In this document: positions 46,240 through 57,238 of the stretch, one piece after another
Layout of the letters: every line of letters starts with the position of its first letter
How positions within the stretch are numbered: position 1 is the first letter of the stretch
Assembly: GCF_033958435.1 (NCBI RefSeq)
Contig: NC_134137.1
Span: forward strand, 112,044,501-112,108,500
Direction of reading: 5' to 3'
Length of the DNA stretch: 64,000 bases
From: Carettochelys insculpta
Lineage: Eukaryota > Chordata > Testudines > Carettochelyidae
Position numbers and translations under genes: made by a program
The notes under the pieces: generated by a model
Databases searched by the model: none
Seen by the model: the letters and a program-made list of their open reading frames with translations, nothing else
What the model was told of the DNA's origin: nothing

Positions 46240-47172
46240 GAGCATAGGAATTCCAGGTATCTCTTCTTAGTGGTCAGAATGTTGGGCAAGGTTTTCCCAA
46301 GTGTTAATGCCAATGATGCTCTTTTTCATGGGTGTCTTCAGCATGTTCTTGCATCATTTCTGCAGGCCCCCAACTCCCCTCTGTCCTCCCTCCAATTCAG
46401 AAAAGAAAATATGTTTTGGGAGGCACTGAACAGATATCCAAACCATGTGACTGGCCCAACCAAGTTGTTGATGAATGATAATGGCTTTTATGCTGGTCAT
46501 GTTCAGCTGTTCCAGGATGCAAGTGTTTGTGCTCCTATTCTCCCAAGAGGCATTTCAGATTCTTCTGAGACAGCATTGATGGTGTTGTTGCAGCGTCTTC
46601 AAATGACCCTTTTGTGTTGTCTATGGTTCACATGCATACAGTAGCGTTGGAAGGCCACTGCATGGTATACATGGAGTTCTCAGGTGGGCAAAAGTGGAGC
46701 TTGCACAGCTCAGACAATGCTGGATTTCTGCATCAATGTCCACTTTAGCAAAAAGATGACTTCCAAGGTATGGGAAGTGCTCCACATTTTCCATCAGTTC
46801 TCCATTGATTTCAATAGAAGGTGCATGAGATTGTCCCATCAGTGATGACTGGTGGAGCACCTGGGTCCTTCTGATGTTTAGTGTGATGCCAAGATTCTTA
46901 TATGCTTCAGTGAAGGCACTTAAGATGGTCTGTAGAGCTGTGGGAGAAAGAGCAGGAACTATGTTGTCATCCACCTAACTGGAGCTCCATGATTGAGGTT
47001 GTGGTGTTCTTGCCTTTAGCCTGCAGTCCCCTGAGATTGAAAAGCTTACTGTTCATTCTACAGACAATCTTCATGCCATCTGGAAGCTTGCCATCAATGA
47101 GATGAAGGGTCATGCCAATGAAGTTGCAGAACAGTGCTGGGGCAGTGAAGCAGACTTTTTTGACTCTCATTT
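46240..47172 (-). pseudogene. APE-type LINE reverse transcriptase remnant
   Basis: On minus at 47170-46967: the RT palm region with DGKLPDGMKIVCRMNSKLFN. At 46974-46621: the thumb region with TEAYKNLGITLNIRRTQVLH and VEHFPYLGSHLFAKVD. The low-coordinate part (to about 46240) holds the C-terminal region with stops. It is the same family as the LINE at 51215-54463. The copy is truncated at both ends and inactive. Confidence 0.75.
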
Positions 47173-47402
47173 GACTCCGTTCACTCCAGGCATGGACTGA
47201 AATTCCAATAGGCTAGGTGCAAGCAAAAAGACAGTCTCTGTTCAAAGACCTCTCAACCTAAGTAAACAACCACTACCCTGCACCTTGAAGTGTGGGAGAA
47301 TTTGTCTGTCTGGTTTGAAGAGGGGACTGATACTTTATGGCTTGAGGGTGCAGAAGGGAGATGTGAAAAACTGCTGCAAAAGCATCCAGTGTGGTTGCTG
47401 AC

Positions 47403-47554
47403 CAGTGTTCCCTCTAATTTTTTCAGTCCATGGGTGGAATAAATATTGTTAGGTGCAACAAGGTATGTATAGCTCTGCAACACCAATAGAAACATATGCT
47501 GAACCTTAATCTCTACGGGGAGCTGCCCAAGCACTCATCTTGTGGGGAACACTG
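47403..47554. mobile_element. Short hAT-type MITE
   Basis: Termini are CAGTGTTCCCTCTAA and GGGGAACACTG. The flanking octamers TTGCTGAC and TTGCTAAT match in 6 of 8 positions, consistent with an aged 8-bp duplication. 152 bp, non-coding. It carries the CCATGGGTGGAATAAAT body seen in this reptile family. Confidence 0.7.
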
Positions 47555-48087
47555 TTGCTAATTCATCTTCCAGGAATGGGGTAGTAGGTTACAAGGATCA
47601 GTGTCTGCCTCAGCCATCCCCTCTTCATATGGAGTAGGCTAGGCAGCACATACCCTTCCTCCCTATTCAGATAATAGATATACCTGGTTACTCGCTATAT
47701 GTGCTGTGACAATTATGCTAGCCACCTCACTGAGGAGGGCTGGGAAGGAATTTTTCCCTTGCTACTTTACTTGCCTCGGAGTAGGGTTTTTTAATCCCCA
47801 TCTTCCTCACACAGCAAGTTCAGGTGGGCCTGTGACACACAACATGAATGGTGGTGGGTCATATGTCGCCACTCATTATTTAAGTGTACAGTGAATGTTC
47901 GGTGCAGGAACTCCATGAAAAAAGACATACAATAATCGATAGATGGCTTGGGAAAGGCAAAAAGTGATGTGGTAAGTGAGTGCTGAGGGTAGCTGGGGAC
48001 TCATATGTCAACTGCCCATTATTATAGACCACCTTAATCCTCCTATATGGAGGGAGGGTAGGTAAAATCTTAGTAATGTCACTGAAG
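47555..48087. other. No recognised feature
   Basis: No gene or repeat assigned. Confidence 0.4.
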
Positions 48088-48339
48088 CCCTGTACTTCCT
48101 ATGCTTCCCACCTCCCTCCCAGCACTTTGTGAGTGTTCAAATTACCCAATTTGTGCTCTGTCACCACTCCGCCTCCTCCCAGAGCTGGAATGCTGCAAAT
48201 CAGCTGTTCATGGTGTTCCATGGGTCTGGGAGGTGGGAGAAAGAGAGGAAGGCAGAGGAGCAGGGAAGGAGGACAAACCAGGCCATTTGCACATTTCAAA
48301 AGTGCTGAGAGGGAGGCGGGAAGCATAGGAAGTGCAGGG
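48088..48339. repeat. Fold-back repeat with 55-base arms
   Basis: The arm at 48088-48142 and the arm at 48285-48339 are inverted copies with about seven mismatches (shared CTTCCTATGCTTCCC). The loop is about 142 bases. The near-mirror open frames on the two strands come from the symmetry. Class unknown. Confidence 0.6.
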
Positions 48340-51214
48340 CTCAGGTTCCCTCTGTGTGCAAGAGGTGTGTGGGGAATAGAGGCAGCCAGAGAGCGGGTGC
48401 GCAGGGCTGTAGGTGGAATGCCTGCCTGTGGGCCTCATGCTGCTTTGGTCCACTGTTTTGAAGTAGGCCCACTCAGGTGTCACACCCCCTATTTGTGATT
48501 ACTCATCCCCCCTCTGGAGGGACATGGATGGAAAAGGCAGGAACTGGTGAAAGCATTCCCCTCTCCTTAATTATGGGAAAAAAAAACTGGGTGTGAGTTA
48601 CCTGAAGTGTACATTTTATCTGTTGCATAGTCCTAGATATCTGATATTAAAGTTGTGGCTTGATTGAATTCACATCAAATGTCTCCTATCCTTCTGCCAT
48701 AGCCAGACAAAAAGTGTATATCACACTACAGTGACCACAGTGGCACAGCTATGGCACTGCAACTGTGCTGCTCTAGTGTATGGTTCCTACATTGATGGAA
48801 CAGATTTTTCCATCAATATACGTAATCCATGTCCCTGAGAGCAGTAGCTACGATGGAGATGTGACCTTTCATGCCTATATGTTTTAAGCCAACTCTATGC
48901 TTTCAAAAATATACCATCCAAACGATGCCCCAGTCATTAACCACGACTACAACATAAAGAAGTGATGGGAAACAAATTGTTTAAAAATAATATGGACACA
49001 TTTTTTTTAAAGTTCTACCAACCAACTGGAGTTTTTCCAGAGATTATAGTGTCTCAAGTAATACAAAATTTCTTTCACTCTCTAGCACAGTAAAAACTGC
49101 TCATGTGTTAGGTGAAAGCCAGGATAGCCATGTTCATGAAATAAATAAATGAGCAAAAATCTGGAAGACTGTAGATCATACTGACAAAAATAATTAATTA
49201 ACTGAGACAATGAAATATGGGCAAATCAACTATCTCTGTCCTTAACAGTTCTAATTCACACAAACTGACCAGTCTAACTTTATTCCAGGGAGACTCACAA
49301 CAGGTACTCACATTAATTAAGGACACTGTTGAGTGTGTTCCTCTTGTAGTAGTGGTTCTTTGAGATTACCTTTTCACAACAGCAGAAAAAAAATAATTTC
49401 ACATATCACTTTATGTTTTCCTGTCCAACTCTTTACCGTTCTACAGATGCATTCTCCTCTTGGAATGGATCTTGCTCAGCCTTTTTGTTGTTGTTGTTAT
49501 TGTCATTAAAGATTGCACAGGCTAGCTTGTCTTTTGTCACCTTGCCTGTTTGCTCTAGTCATTGAATATCATGCAATAAGTGTCAGAATCTCCAGAGAGT
49601 AAGGACATCACAACTGAGGATAAAGAATGTAAAATTGTTTTTGTCACACACAAATATCCTGAAATGTCTTCAAGACATATTAGAGGTCCTCACCATGGTA
49701 GATCAGAATGATCTGGTAGCACAAAAGGGCCAAAAGGCCCCTGGATTTCCCAGATGAAAACACCCAAACCAGGGGAAAATCTCCAAGTCCCTATTGACAT
49801 CGAGGTGATGTAGACAGCTCGTAAGACATAGAAGGAAGGAAAATGGCCGTGGCCAAACAGTCTGTACTTCAGTCATCACTGACTCTGGCTTCCTCAGGTG
49901 TAAATTAAATCAGTTCTGGGGCTGATGTAGAAGTAGCCTTATAATCACAAAGCTCTGAGTACTGCCTGCCACACATTTTAAGAATGTAAGTTCAGCTCAT
50001 GTTTATAGTTTTGCATGTTATCTTGTAGGGTGAAAATCCCAAATTCCTAATGCAAATTATGATTTCTGTTAAGAACCATCCCCATAATGCAGATGCCCAA
50101 ATTTCAGAGTCTGGTATAAGACCTAACTATCTCATAACATGTACCATGGTTCACAAATACAGCTAGTGTGAGAGGGAACTCACAAGCAAGGCCATAGCTT
50201 TCTCATAGTCTAGAGGAAAAGATAATAACCACAGCAACTCTGTTTCAAGAACAAGTCCATATGCTTTGAGAGGGGCCTGACTTGCCAGGGTTGAGATATG
50301 CCACCCCTCCTTTTCAGTACCCGATGAGCGTAGATCTTCTGTGGGTTTTTTCACACATGGTGCTTTCTGGGGTTGGCATTGACTTCTCTTCTGTTATTTT
50401 CATTGTCTGACATTTGAATTGATTGGAAGCTTTTTTTTTGCTTTTTTTTTTACTGTACTGCTAGCTTAATATATCATCTGGTTCCTGTATTGTGCTTTGG
50501 CTCATGCACTTAAAAATAGCAATAGAAAACCTATGACAAAAAGTACATGTTATCAGATGTTGCTTTTGGAAGGTTGTCAAGTCAGCTGGCCTTCAATGAT
50601 CTTTACTGGTGTGTTCATAATAGTAGCGTTCAGCTTGTGTAGATGAGTCTCTTGAGGTTCAGAAAAGGTTTCTGACTGATAGACAGTAGCTCAGCATTAC
50701 TGAGGCATACAGACCAATTTGGAGCCAATTCAATCTCACTAGTTGTACTGATGTCAAAGTACTATGTCTACAGTGATTTAAAGAAAAAATATTTCTGACT
50801 GTGGTTTCATATGGAGTTTCTCTGTTTGCTGAGCAAGCTTTGCTATGAAAGAGCCATTTTTTTCATAGTCCATCCGTAGAAAATTTTCTCCAGGAACAGC
50901 AATACCAGAACTGCACACCAACTTATGAATGCATCATTAGTAATCACCATCAAAGCCAGCTCTTGCTCTTTTCAATGAAAGTAACTAACAGCAAACTGAA
51001 AACTTATTGTAAACACTACTTAGATATAGTTATTAAAGATTACACTTTGGAATCGCTCCATCATAAGACACACTGTTGTGAGTGTGGAAATTTGGAGATG
51101 TGCCCTGGAGGTAGGTGTTGGGAACACAGCATGACCATGTGCAGAAGCTCACTATAAAAGCTCTCCAGCTTTGTTTATTAATCTTTTACTCATTTGTTAT
51201 TTGTTTGTTATTTA
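48340..51214. other. No recognised gene
   Basis: AT-rich. A short (TTG)n run lies near 49484. No frame with family features. Confidence 0.4.
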
Positions 51215-52329
51215 ATGACCTTAGCAAAATCTATCTAACCAAAGCTTTCAACTCAATCAATTTCAGCCCCAAAAAATTCATTAGCATCTTAACACTGCTT
51301 CACAACAACATGACTGCCACAATATTACACAACAGCAGATCGCAAACTGATCCCTTTGAGGTCAAAATGAGAGTCAAACAAGGTGACATCATTGCCCCAT
51401 TACTGTTTGGCATCTACATCACCCTGACCTCTTGATGGCAAGCTTCCAGATGGCACAAAAATTGTCTATAGAATGAACAGTAAGCTTTTCAATCTGAGGA
51501 GACTGAAAGCCTGACCTCAATCATGGAACTCCAAAGGCTAGATAACAACATGGTTGCTGCTCTTTCTCCTGGAGCTTTTCAGACCATCTTAAGTGCCTTA
51601 ACCAAAAGCATATGAGAATCTTGGTCTCACACTGAACACCAAAAAGACCAAGATGCTTCACCAATCCTCACCAATGGGACAATGTCATGTACTGTCTATT
51701 GAAGTCTGGAGAACTTCTGGAAAATGTGGAGCATTTCCCATACCCTGGAAGTCATCTTTCCACTAAGGTTAACATTAACACTGAGTTGTGCAAGCTCTGC
51801 TTTTGGCTGCCTGAGACAAAAGATTTTCAAAAACCGGGACATCTATCCCAAGGCAAAGCTCCTTGTATACCATGACGTGGTTGTTCCAGTGCTCCTGTGT
51901 GCATGTGAAATCTGGACATCAGTTAAAGGCACCAGAACAATATCATTATTGCTGCCTCAGGAGAATCCTAAATATCTCTTGGGAGGATAGGCACATGAAC
52001 ACTAGCATGCTGAAAGAGTTGAACATGGCCAGCACTGAAGCCATTATCATTCACCAACAACTTCTATATGCAATGCTTCCATATTCTATATTCTATATTA
52101 GATTGATTATTCTGCATTCAACAACTTCTGTATTCAATGCTTCTGCAACCATGCACAGAATGACATTGTGCGCAAACAACAGCAAGTGACACATAATCTC
52201 AGCTATTCCAAATGCCATGCTGTCCAGCATCTCAAAAATAGCTCTGACCTTATAATCAATCTGACTGGCAACAAAGGGTGCTTTAGTCATCATGGTTAAG
52301 TCGGACTATGAACAAGAGATAGCTAAACA

Positions 52330-53570
52330 ACCCTGAAACACCACATTTTACAGACCTCTTTCCTCTGATCACACTTTCAAACACCAAAAGAAACGACACC
52401 ATCTTCTTAAGGAACTCCATGTCTCTACTCAGGACCAAATTCACATAAACCAGGAAACCCACAATGCCCTATCATTTTGGTTATTGGCACCTTTATTATC
52501 AGACTATCCAGCTATGTAGACTTCCTCCTCAAACCACTAGCACTCATTGCTGTCTCCGAGATATCTCTGACTTCCTGAGGAAATTACAAAATAGTCAAGA
52601 CCTTCCTGACAACATCATCCATGCCACCATGGATTCAGAGAATCTCTACACCAATATTGCAAATAAGGATGGACTGCAAGTGATTAGGAACACTATTCCT
52701 GATGTTACGATGGAAAATCTGGTGGCTAACCTACGTAACTTTGTTCTCACACACAATTATTTCCAATCTGGGGACAATCTACCTGCAGATCAGCACACTG
52801 CTATGGGCATCCACATGGTCCCCCCAGTATGCTAACATTTTTATGGCAGACTTAGAACAACATTTCCTCCCCTCTTGTTCCCTATTACTCCTCCTTTTCT
52901 TACACAACATCAGTAACATCTTTATCTTTGGATTCATGGTAAAAAGACTCTGGAAGAATTCCTCTGAGATTTTAACAACCTGCACCCCTCCATCAACCTC
53001 AGTCTTGACCGTTCCACATGAGAGATCCATTTCCTGGACACCACAGTACAAATCACTAATGGCCAAATCAATACCGCTTTCTACCAGAAACCCACTGACT
53101 GCTACACTTAACTAAATGCCTTTTGCTTCCATCCAGGACACATCACATGAGCCATCGTTTATAGCCAGGCCCTTAGATACAACCACATCTGCTCCAATAC
53201 TACTGACAGAGACCAAAAACTTCAAGATCTCTACCAAGCATTCATAAATCTTAATTACTCAAAGGGAGAAGTGAAAAAAAAACAAAAAAACAAACAAAAA
53301 AAAACAGATTGACGGCCAGACAAACACCCAGAAACCACCTACTTCAAGATAAGCCCAAGAAGTTCAATAACAGAACACCATTTGTCATTACCTATAGCCT
53401 CCAGCTCAAACCCCTGTAGCACATCATCAGCAACCTATACCGTATACTGGAACATGATCCTGCATTCCAAGAGGCCTTAGGTGAGAGGCCTGTTCTCTCC
53501 TACAGACAACCACTCAATCTCAGGAAAATTCTCACTATTGACCACAGGCCATACCGCAGTAATACTAATA
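52330..53570 (+). pseudogene. Penelope-type reverse transcriptase, inactive
   Basis: In frame pieces: a SGYVDFLLKPLAL-like part, SDFLRKLQNSQDLPDNIIHA, then TMDSENLYTNI (the first catalytic region, D kept), NFVLTHNYFQSGDN, a YANIFMADLEQHFLPS-like part, and an ISFLDTTVQI-like part. The second catalytic motif, usually YIDD, reads HNISN near 52905-52920, so both Asp are lost. It has several frame changes and an A-rich expansion at 53274-53306. Penelope RTs are telomerase-like enzymes. This one is dead. Confidence 0.75.
53274..53306 (+). repeat. A-rich simple repeat in the Penelope body
   Basis: AAAAAAC/AAAC repeat that expands a lysine-codon part of the RT frame. Confidence 0.8.
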
Positions 53571-53571
53571 C

Positions 53572-53775
53572 GGCTCATCTACACTAGCCCCCTCCTTTGA
53601 AGGGGGCATGTAAATAGGCCCGAGCAGTGAATAGCAATGAGGTGTTGTGCTGTATATGCAGCACCTCAATAGCATAATTTCACCACAAGAACTTCGAAGT
53701 TGCTAACTTTGAAGTGCCGGCAAGCCATGTAGCCATGGGCTTCAAAGTACCCATACAATTTCTAAGTTCTCTTAC
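53572..53775. mobile_element. Half of a Harbinger-type MITE
   Basis: Left end GGCTCATCTACACTAGCCC, then CCTCCTTTGAAGGGGGCAT, TATATGCAGCACCTCAATAG, AACTTCGAAGTTGC and CTTTGAAGTGCCGG. The right end and target duplication are missing: it stops where the Penelope 3' region resumes. Possibly truncated by a deletion that also removed the Penelope endonuclease. Confidence 0.6.
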
Positions 53776-53968
53776 TCTCAAAACATATTTGACCTTTTCA
53801 GTAAGTAATTTTCTCTCCCCATCCTCTCCTCCTTTGCCCCCTCTTCTGTCCTGTGTATCTGATTTGCTAGTTTTCATTTCAATTTTTTTTTGTTTCTATC
53901 TCTCTGTCATAAAACTGTCATGCCAATTCACTTTCAGCACCCTTTCCAGTACAGCACTATTTCCAGAT

Positions 53969-53995
53969 CTGAAGAAATGGGTCTGCCCCATGAAA
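53969..53995 (+). ncRNA. Hammerhead-ribozyme-like core in Penelope tail
   Basis: CTGAAGA (53969-53975) fits the hammerhead box CUGANGA. A stem follows: ATGGG (53977-53981), loop TCTGC, CCCAT (53987-53991). GAAA (53992-53995) comes directly after. This is the order of core box, stem II and GAAA. Stems I and III and the cleavage triplet were not shown convincingly. Hammerhead motifs are known from Penelope-like elements, which is why I list it. No activity is shown. Confidence 0.35.
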
Positions 53996-54463
53996 GCTCA
54001 TCACCTAATGAATTATTTTGTTAGTCTTTAAAATGCTATATGACAGCTTTTTTTTTTTTTTGGTCACCAACAACTTTGTTGGACTGGTCATGTGGTTTGG
54101 ATGTCTGATCAGCACCTCCCAAAACAGATTCTTTTTTTCCATATTGGAGGAAGGACAGAGGAGCATTGGGGGACCCGTGGAAGTGATATAAGGACATTCT
54201 GAAGGCACACATAAAAAGTGCAGCATCGGTGTCAACACTTGGGAGAATCTTGTCCAGGTCCATCTCCAATGGACAGCAGTAATCTGCGAGGGGGTGACAC
54301 AATTTGAGAGTCCCACCACAATGCAGATGAGGAGAGGCAGAGAAGAAGCGTATCAAAAACTGCTCTTTGCCCCTTCCAACAGCTACCAACATCTGCCTCT
54401 TCTATGATAAGCCCTGTGGCTCCAGAATCGGCCTGATCAGCCATCAACTGACTCACAAATAGT

Positions 54464-54568
54464 AGGGTGACATGAAGACTTCCTACTTGTTATCAAGGGA
54501 TGATCTTTGGTTCATTAATTAACTCTCAGTCGTCACTCGATAACAAGTAGGACATCTTCATGTCACCT
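54464..54568. repeat. Inverted repeat with about 32-base arms
   Basis: The arm at 54464-54496 (GGTGACATGAAGACTTCC, then TACTTGTTATCAAG) and the inverted arm at 54537-54568 (CTCGATAACAAGTAGGAC, then ATCTTCATGTCACC) enclose a 40-base centre. It directly follows the LINE stop codon. Origin unclear: it could be part of the LINE 3' end or a template-switch product. Confidence 0.6.
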
Positions 54569-56040
54569 CAGAGATACAAATGACAAGGATGCTGCTGTCA
54601 TTTTGAAGGTAATTCCTGCATTAGCAATGGAAAGTAGAGACAAAGGTGTATACCACAGGCACACATGAAGCATCAGAAACAGAGGCTTTTGCATGTATTT
54701 GGTGAGCACAAGACTAGCTTTATTAACTTAAGAAACATGAGAGAGGGTGGCAAAAATGGAAGTGTTGCAATCTCCTTGTTGTCTGCAATTGCCAGGCAAT
54801 GTTTCAGAGAATTGTAAGACATTCAGAAAGAGATTTGAATTGTATTTAGGGCAGGGAAAAAATGATTAAGTGAAATCATCTATCTTTTTTCACATTATTG
54901 GGGAGGAAGCAACTCTAAAGTTGAAGAAGGTGAAAGCATGGTTAAATAAATGCCAAAAAGGAATGAATGCTTTGAAAATACAATTTTACATGCTTGCAAA
55001 AAGATAATATCATGACAAAACTGATGAGAACATGCCAGACAATTATGGAAACTCATTAAAACTTGTGACTCTAGTGAGTTCACAGAGTTATTGGTCAGAG
55101 ATAGAATAATTTGTGGCATTAAAGACAGTGTGTTAAGAGAGAGACTGGTCTGTGAAGGCAAAACTGTGAAACACAGGCCAAAGAGGTAAATTTGCCAGGA
55201 GTTATCCAGGCACAAAGCATGAAAGAAGATAGCCAAAACAGGTCAAATCAGAAAGTACAGGTTGAACCTCTCTAGACTTCAAATACAAAATGACACATAT
55301 ATGAATAGTATAATCATAACTAGTGAATCATAAGCTTTTGATGTGAACTCACTTGGTCCACTTTGTACAAGATTTGGTGCAAACATACTGAACTTGTTGC
55401 AACAATTGTCTGTGTGTTCATATTAAAATCCAATAACATCACATAGTGAAATAACTACTGCTAGATATTTAGCTACTGCTCCAAGTATGGTGTCAATACA
55501 GGGTCACAATGATCTTGAGAAGCTCTGAGAAAGATTGTGTCTTAAAAGGCACAGAGCTCCACACTGTGAATTTGCTTCAGAGTGGACTGGGTTCTACACT
55601 GCATGAATGCTTTGTATACAGACATTGTGGAGGGAAGGATGATTGATGCTCTGAGTGTGTCTGGTGGAAACAACCTGACACAGGAACTCTTAATGTTCTT
55701 GGAACTTGTGCCAAGTACACCAGTGTGACCAACGGCTTGCAACTTCCCAGCCTGCTGCACAGTGAGGGGGCTGAAGAATACATAGCAAGGTGGGTAAAAC
55801 AATTCATTTTTGTGTTCCTCTGTGAAGATCTTGCATGATCTCAAAATCAAAAAGGAGTCATGTAAAAAGTGGAAAGTAGGAGAAAGTGCAAAAGATGTAT
55901 ATAAGCAAACAATACATGTATGCAGGGGCAAGATTAGAAAGACCAAGGCATAGAATGAGTTCAAGCTACCCAGAGACATAAAGGGTAACTAGGAGTCATT
56001 GTATAAATATATTAGAAGCAAGAGGAAGACCACTATGCAG
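54569..56040. other. No recognised gene
   Basis: AT-rich. It contains a second TACAGGTTGAACCTCTCTAG at 55258 (see 45356). Minus-strand frames of up to 145 codons have no motifs. Confidence 0.4.
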
Positions 56041-56309
56041 TGATGTGGAAAAACCATATCAGGGAATGTGGAAATGGCAGAGGTGCTTAATGATTCCTTT
56101 GCCTAACTCTTCACCAAGAAGGTTGAGGCAGAAATGCCTAACATAATACATGCTAGTGGGAAAGGGGTAGGTTTAGAGGATAAAATACAAAAAAGAAAAA
56201 TTGAAAAATTACTTAGAAAAATTAGATGTCTGCAAGTCACCAAGGCCTGATGAAATGCATCCTAGAATACTTAAGGAGCTGATAGAGGAGGTTTCCGAGC
56301 CTTTAGCTA

Positions 56310-57222
56310 GTAGTAGTAGTAGTAGGCATCCTTCAATCTGCATAGACTATGGATCTCGCCCTTTATAGTTTCAATTGAGGACTTCATTTACAGTGTCTAC
56401 TGTGGCTATGAAGACCCACACGAGAGTGACAGTCCTTGCTGCATCTCTTGCAGATGTGGTGGTTGTCTGGCAAGTCCTTAGTGTGCTTTCTGTGCAGTCG
56501 CTTCTCCTCTGCTAGCTGTCTGATCCTCATCTCGCCTTTCTGAAGCCCCTTGTGTAACCCCTGCCTCCATCTGCCATGGTCATCTGCTAGTTCTTCCCAG
56601 TTGTCAAGCTTGATGTCTACCTCTCTGAGATCTCTCTTGCAGACATCTTTGTAGTGCAACTGGGGGCATCCGGGAGGTCTTTTGACAGAGGCGAGCTCAC
56701 TGTACAGGATGTCTTTTGGAATCCTTCCATCATTCATCCTGTGGATGTGGTCAAGCCAGCAGAGCCGACGCTGCCTGAGGAGGGTGTGCATGGCTGGGAT
56801 TCCAGTTTGCTCGAGGATGGCAGTGTTGGTCACTCTGTCCTTCCATGATATTCCAAGGATGCGCCTGAGGCAGCGCAAGTGGAAGACGTTCAGCCTCTTT
56901 TCCTGGCGGGCATACATGGTCCAAGTCTTGCTGCCATAAAGGAGGGTGCTGAGGATGCAGGCTCTGTAGACTTGCATTTTGCTGTGAGTGTACAGCTTGT
57001 TGTTATTCCACACTCTCTTGCTGAGTCTGGACAGAGTTGTGGCTGCTTTTCCGATCCTCCTATTTAGCTCAGTGTCCAAGGACAGGGTATCAGTGATGGT
57101 GGACCCGAGGTAAATGAACGCGTGGACGACCTCTAACATATAGTTGTCAATGCTGATTGATGTGGATTCAGCAACATCCTGACCAAGTGCGTTTGTCTTC
57201 TTTAGGCTGATGGTAAGCCCAA
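56310..57222 (-). mobile_element. 5'-truncated APE-type LINE insertion
   Basis: It is bounded by a perfect 12-bp duplication AGCCTTTAGCTA (56298-56309 and 57223-57234). On minus it runs from the RT thumb region to a 3' tail of (CTA)n, seen on + as TAGTAGTAGTAGTAG just right of 56309. At 913 bp it is a typical truncated retrotransposition. Confidence 0.9.
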
Positions 57223-57238
57223 AGCCTTTAGCTATCAT
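56384..57238 (-). CDS. LINE RT C-terminal region with CCHC-type finger
   Basis: A 284-codon open frame on minus, which starts 4 codons outside the element in flanking sequence. Motifs: KGFGLTISLKKTNAL, HAFIYLGSTITDTLSLDTEL, LYGSKTWTMYARQEKRLNVF, HLRCLRRILGISWKDRVTN, RRLCWLDHIHRMNDGRIPKD, and at the end a Cys/His array CKRCSKDCHSRVGLHSHSRH. The catalytic half of the RT is missing, so it is not a working enzyme. The open frame shows a fairly recent insertion. Confidence 0.8.
   Translation of the reverse strand: MIAKGFGLTISLKKTNALGQDVAESTSISIDNYMLEVVHAFIYLGSTITDTLSLDTELNRRIGKAATTLSRLSKRVWNNNKLYTHSKMQVYRACILSTLLYGSKTWTMYARQEKRLNVFHLRCLRRILGISWKDRVTNTAILEQTGIPAMHTLLRQRRLCWLDHIHRMNDGRIPKDILYSELASVKRPPGCPQLHYKDVCKRDLREVDIKLDNWEELADDHGRWRQGLHKGLQKGEMRIRQLAEEKRLHRKHTKDLPDNHHICKRCSKDCHSRVGLHSHSRHCK

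Larger units (their letters stand above)
52064..54063 (+). mobile_element. Penelope-like element insertion, about 2.0 kb
   Basis: It is bounded by a perfect 13-bp duplication TCACCAACAACTT (52051-52063 and 54064-54076). It contains a Penelope-type RT remnant (about 52330-53570), an inserted or recombined half MITE, and a 3' region (about 53776-54063) with the tail found elsewhere in the window. The C-terminal GIY-YIG endonuclease region was not found. Near the left edge the insert also has a diverged partial repeat of the junction sequence (CAACAACTTCT at 52120). Confidence 0.8.
51215..54463 (+). repeat. APE-type LINE split by a Penelope-like element
   Basis: The left part (51215-52063) covers the RT: AFNSINFSPKKFISILTLLH, FEVKMRVKQGDIIAPLLFGI, a DGTKIVYRMNSKLFN segment, and HYCCLRRILNISWEDR near the right end. 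The right part (54064-54463) continues with HQQLCWTGHVVWM and reaches a C-terminal C2H2-like finger (CGSRIGLISHQLTH) and a stop. The two parts rejoin at HQQL when the 2-kb insert and one TCACCAACAACTT are removed. Many stops. Confidence 0.85.

Noticed and set aside
48099..48328. Near-mirror frames on both strands
   Set aside because: They reflect the 55-base inverted arms.
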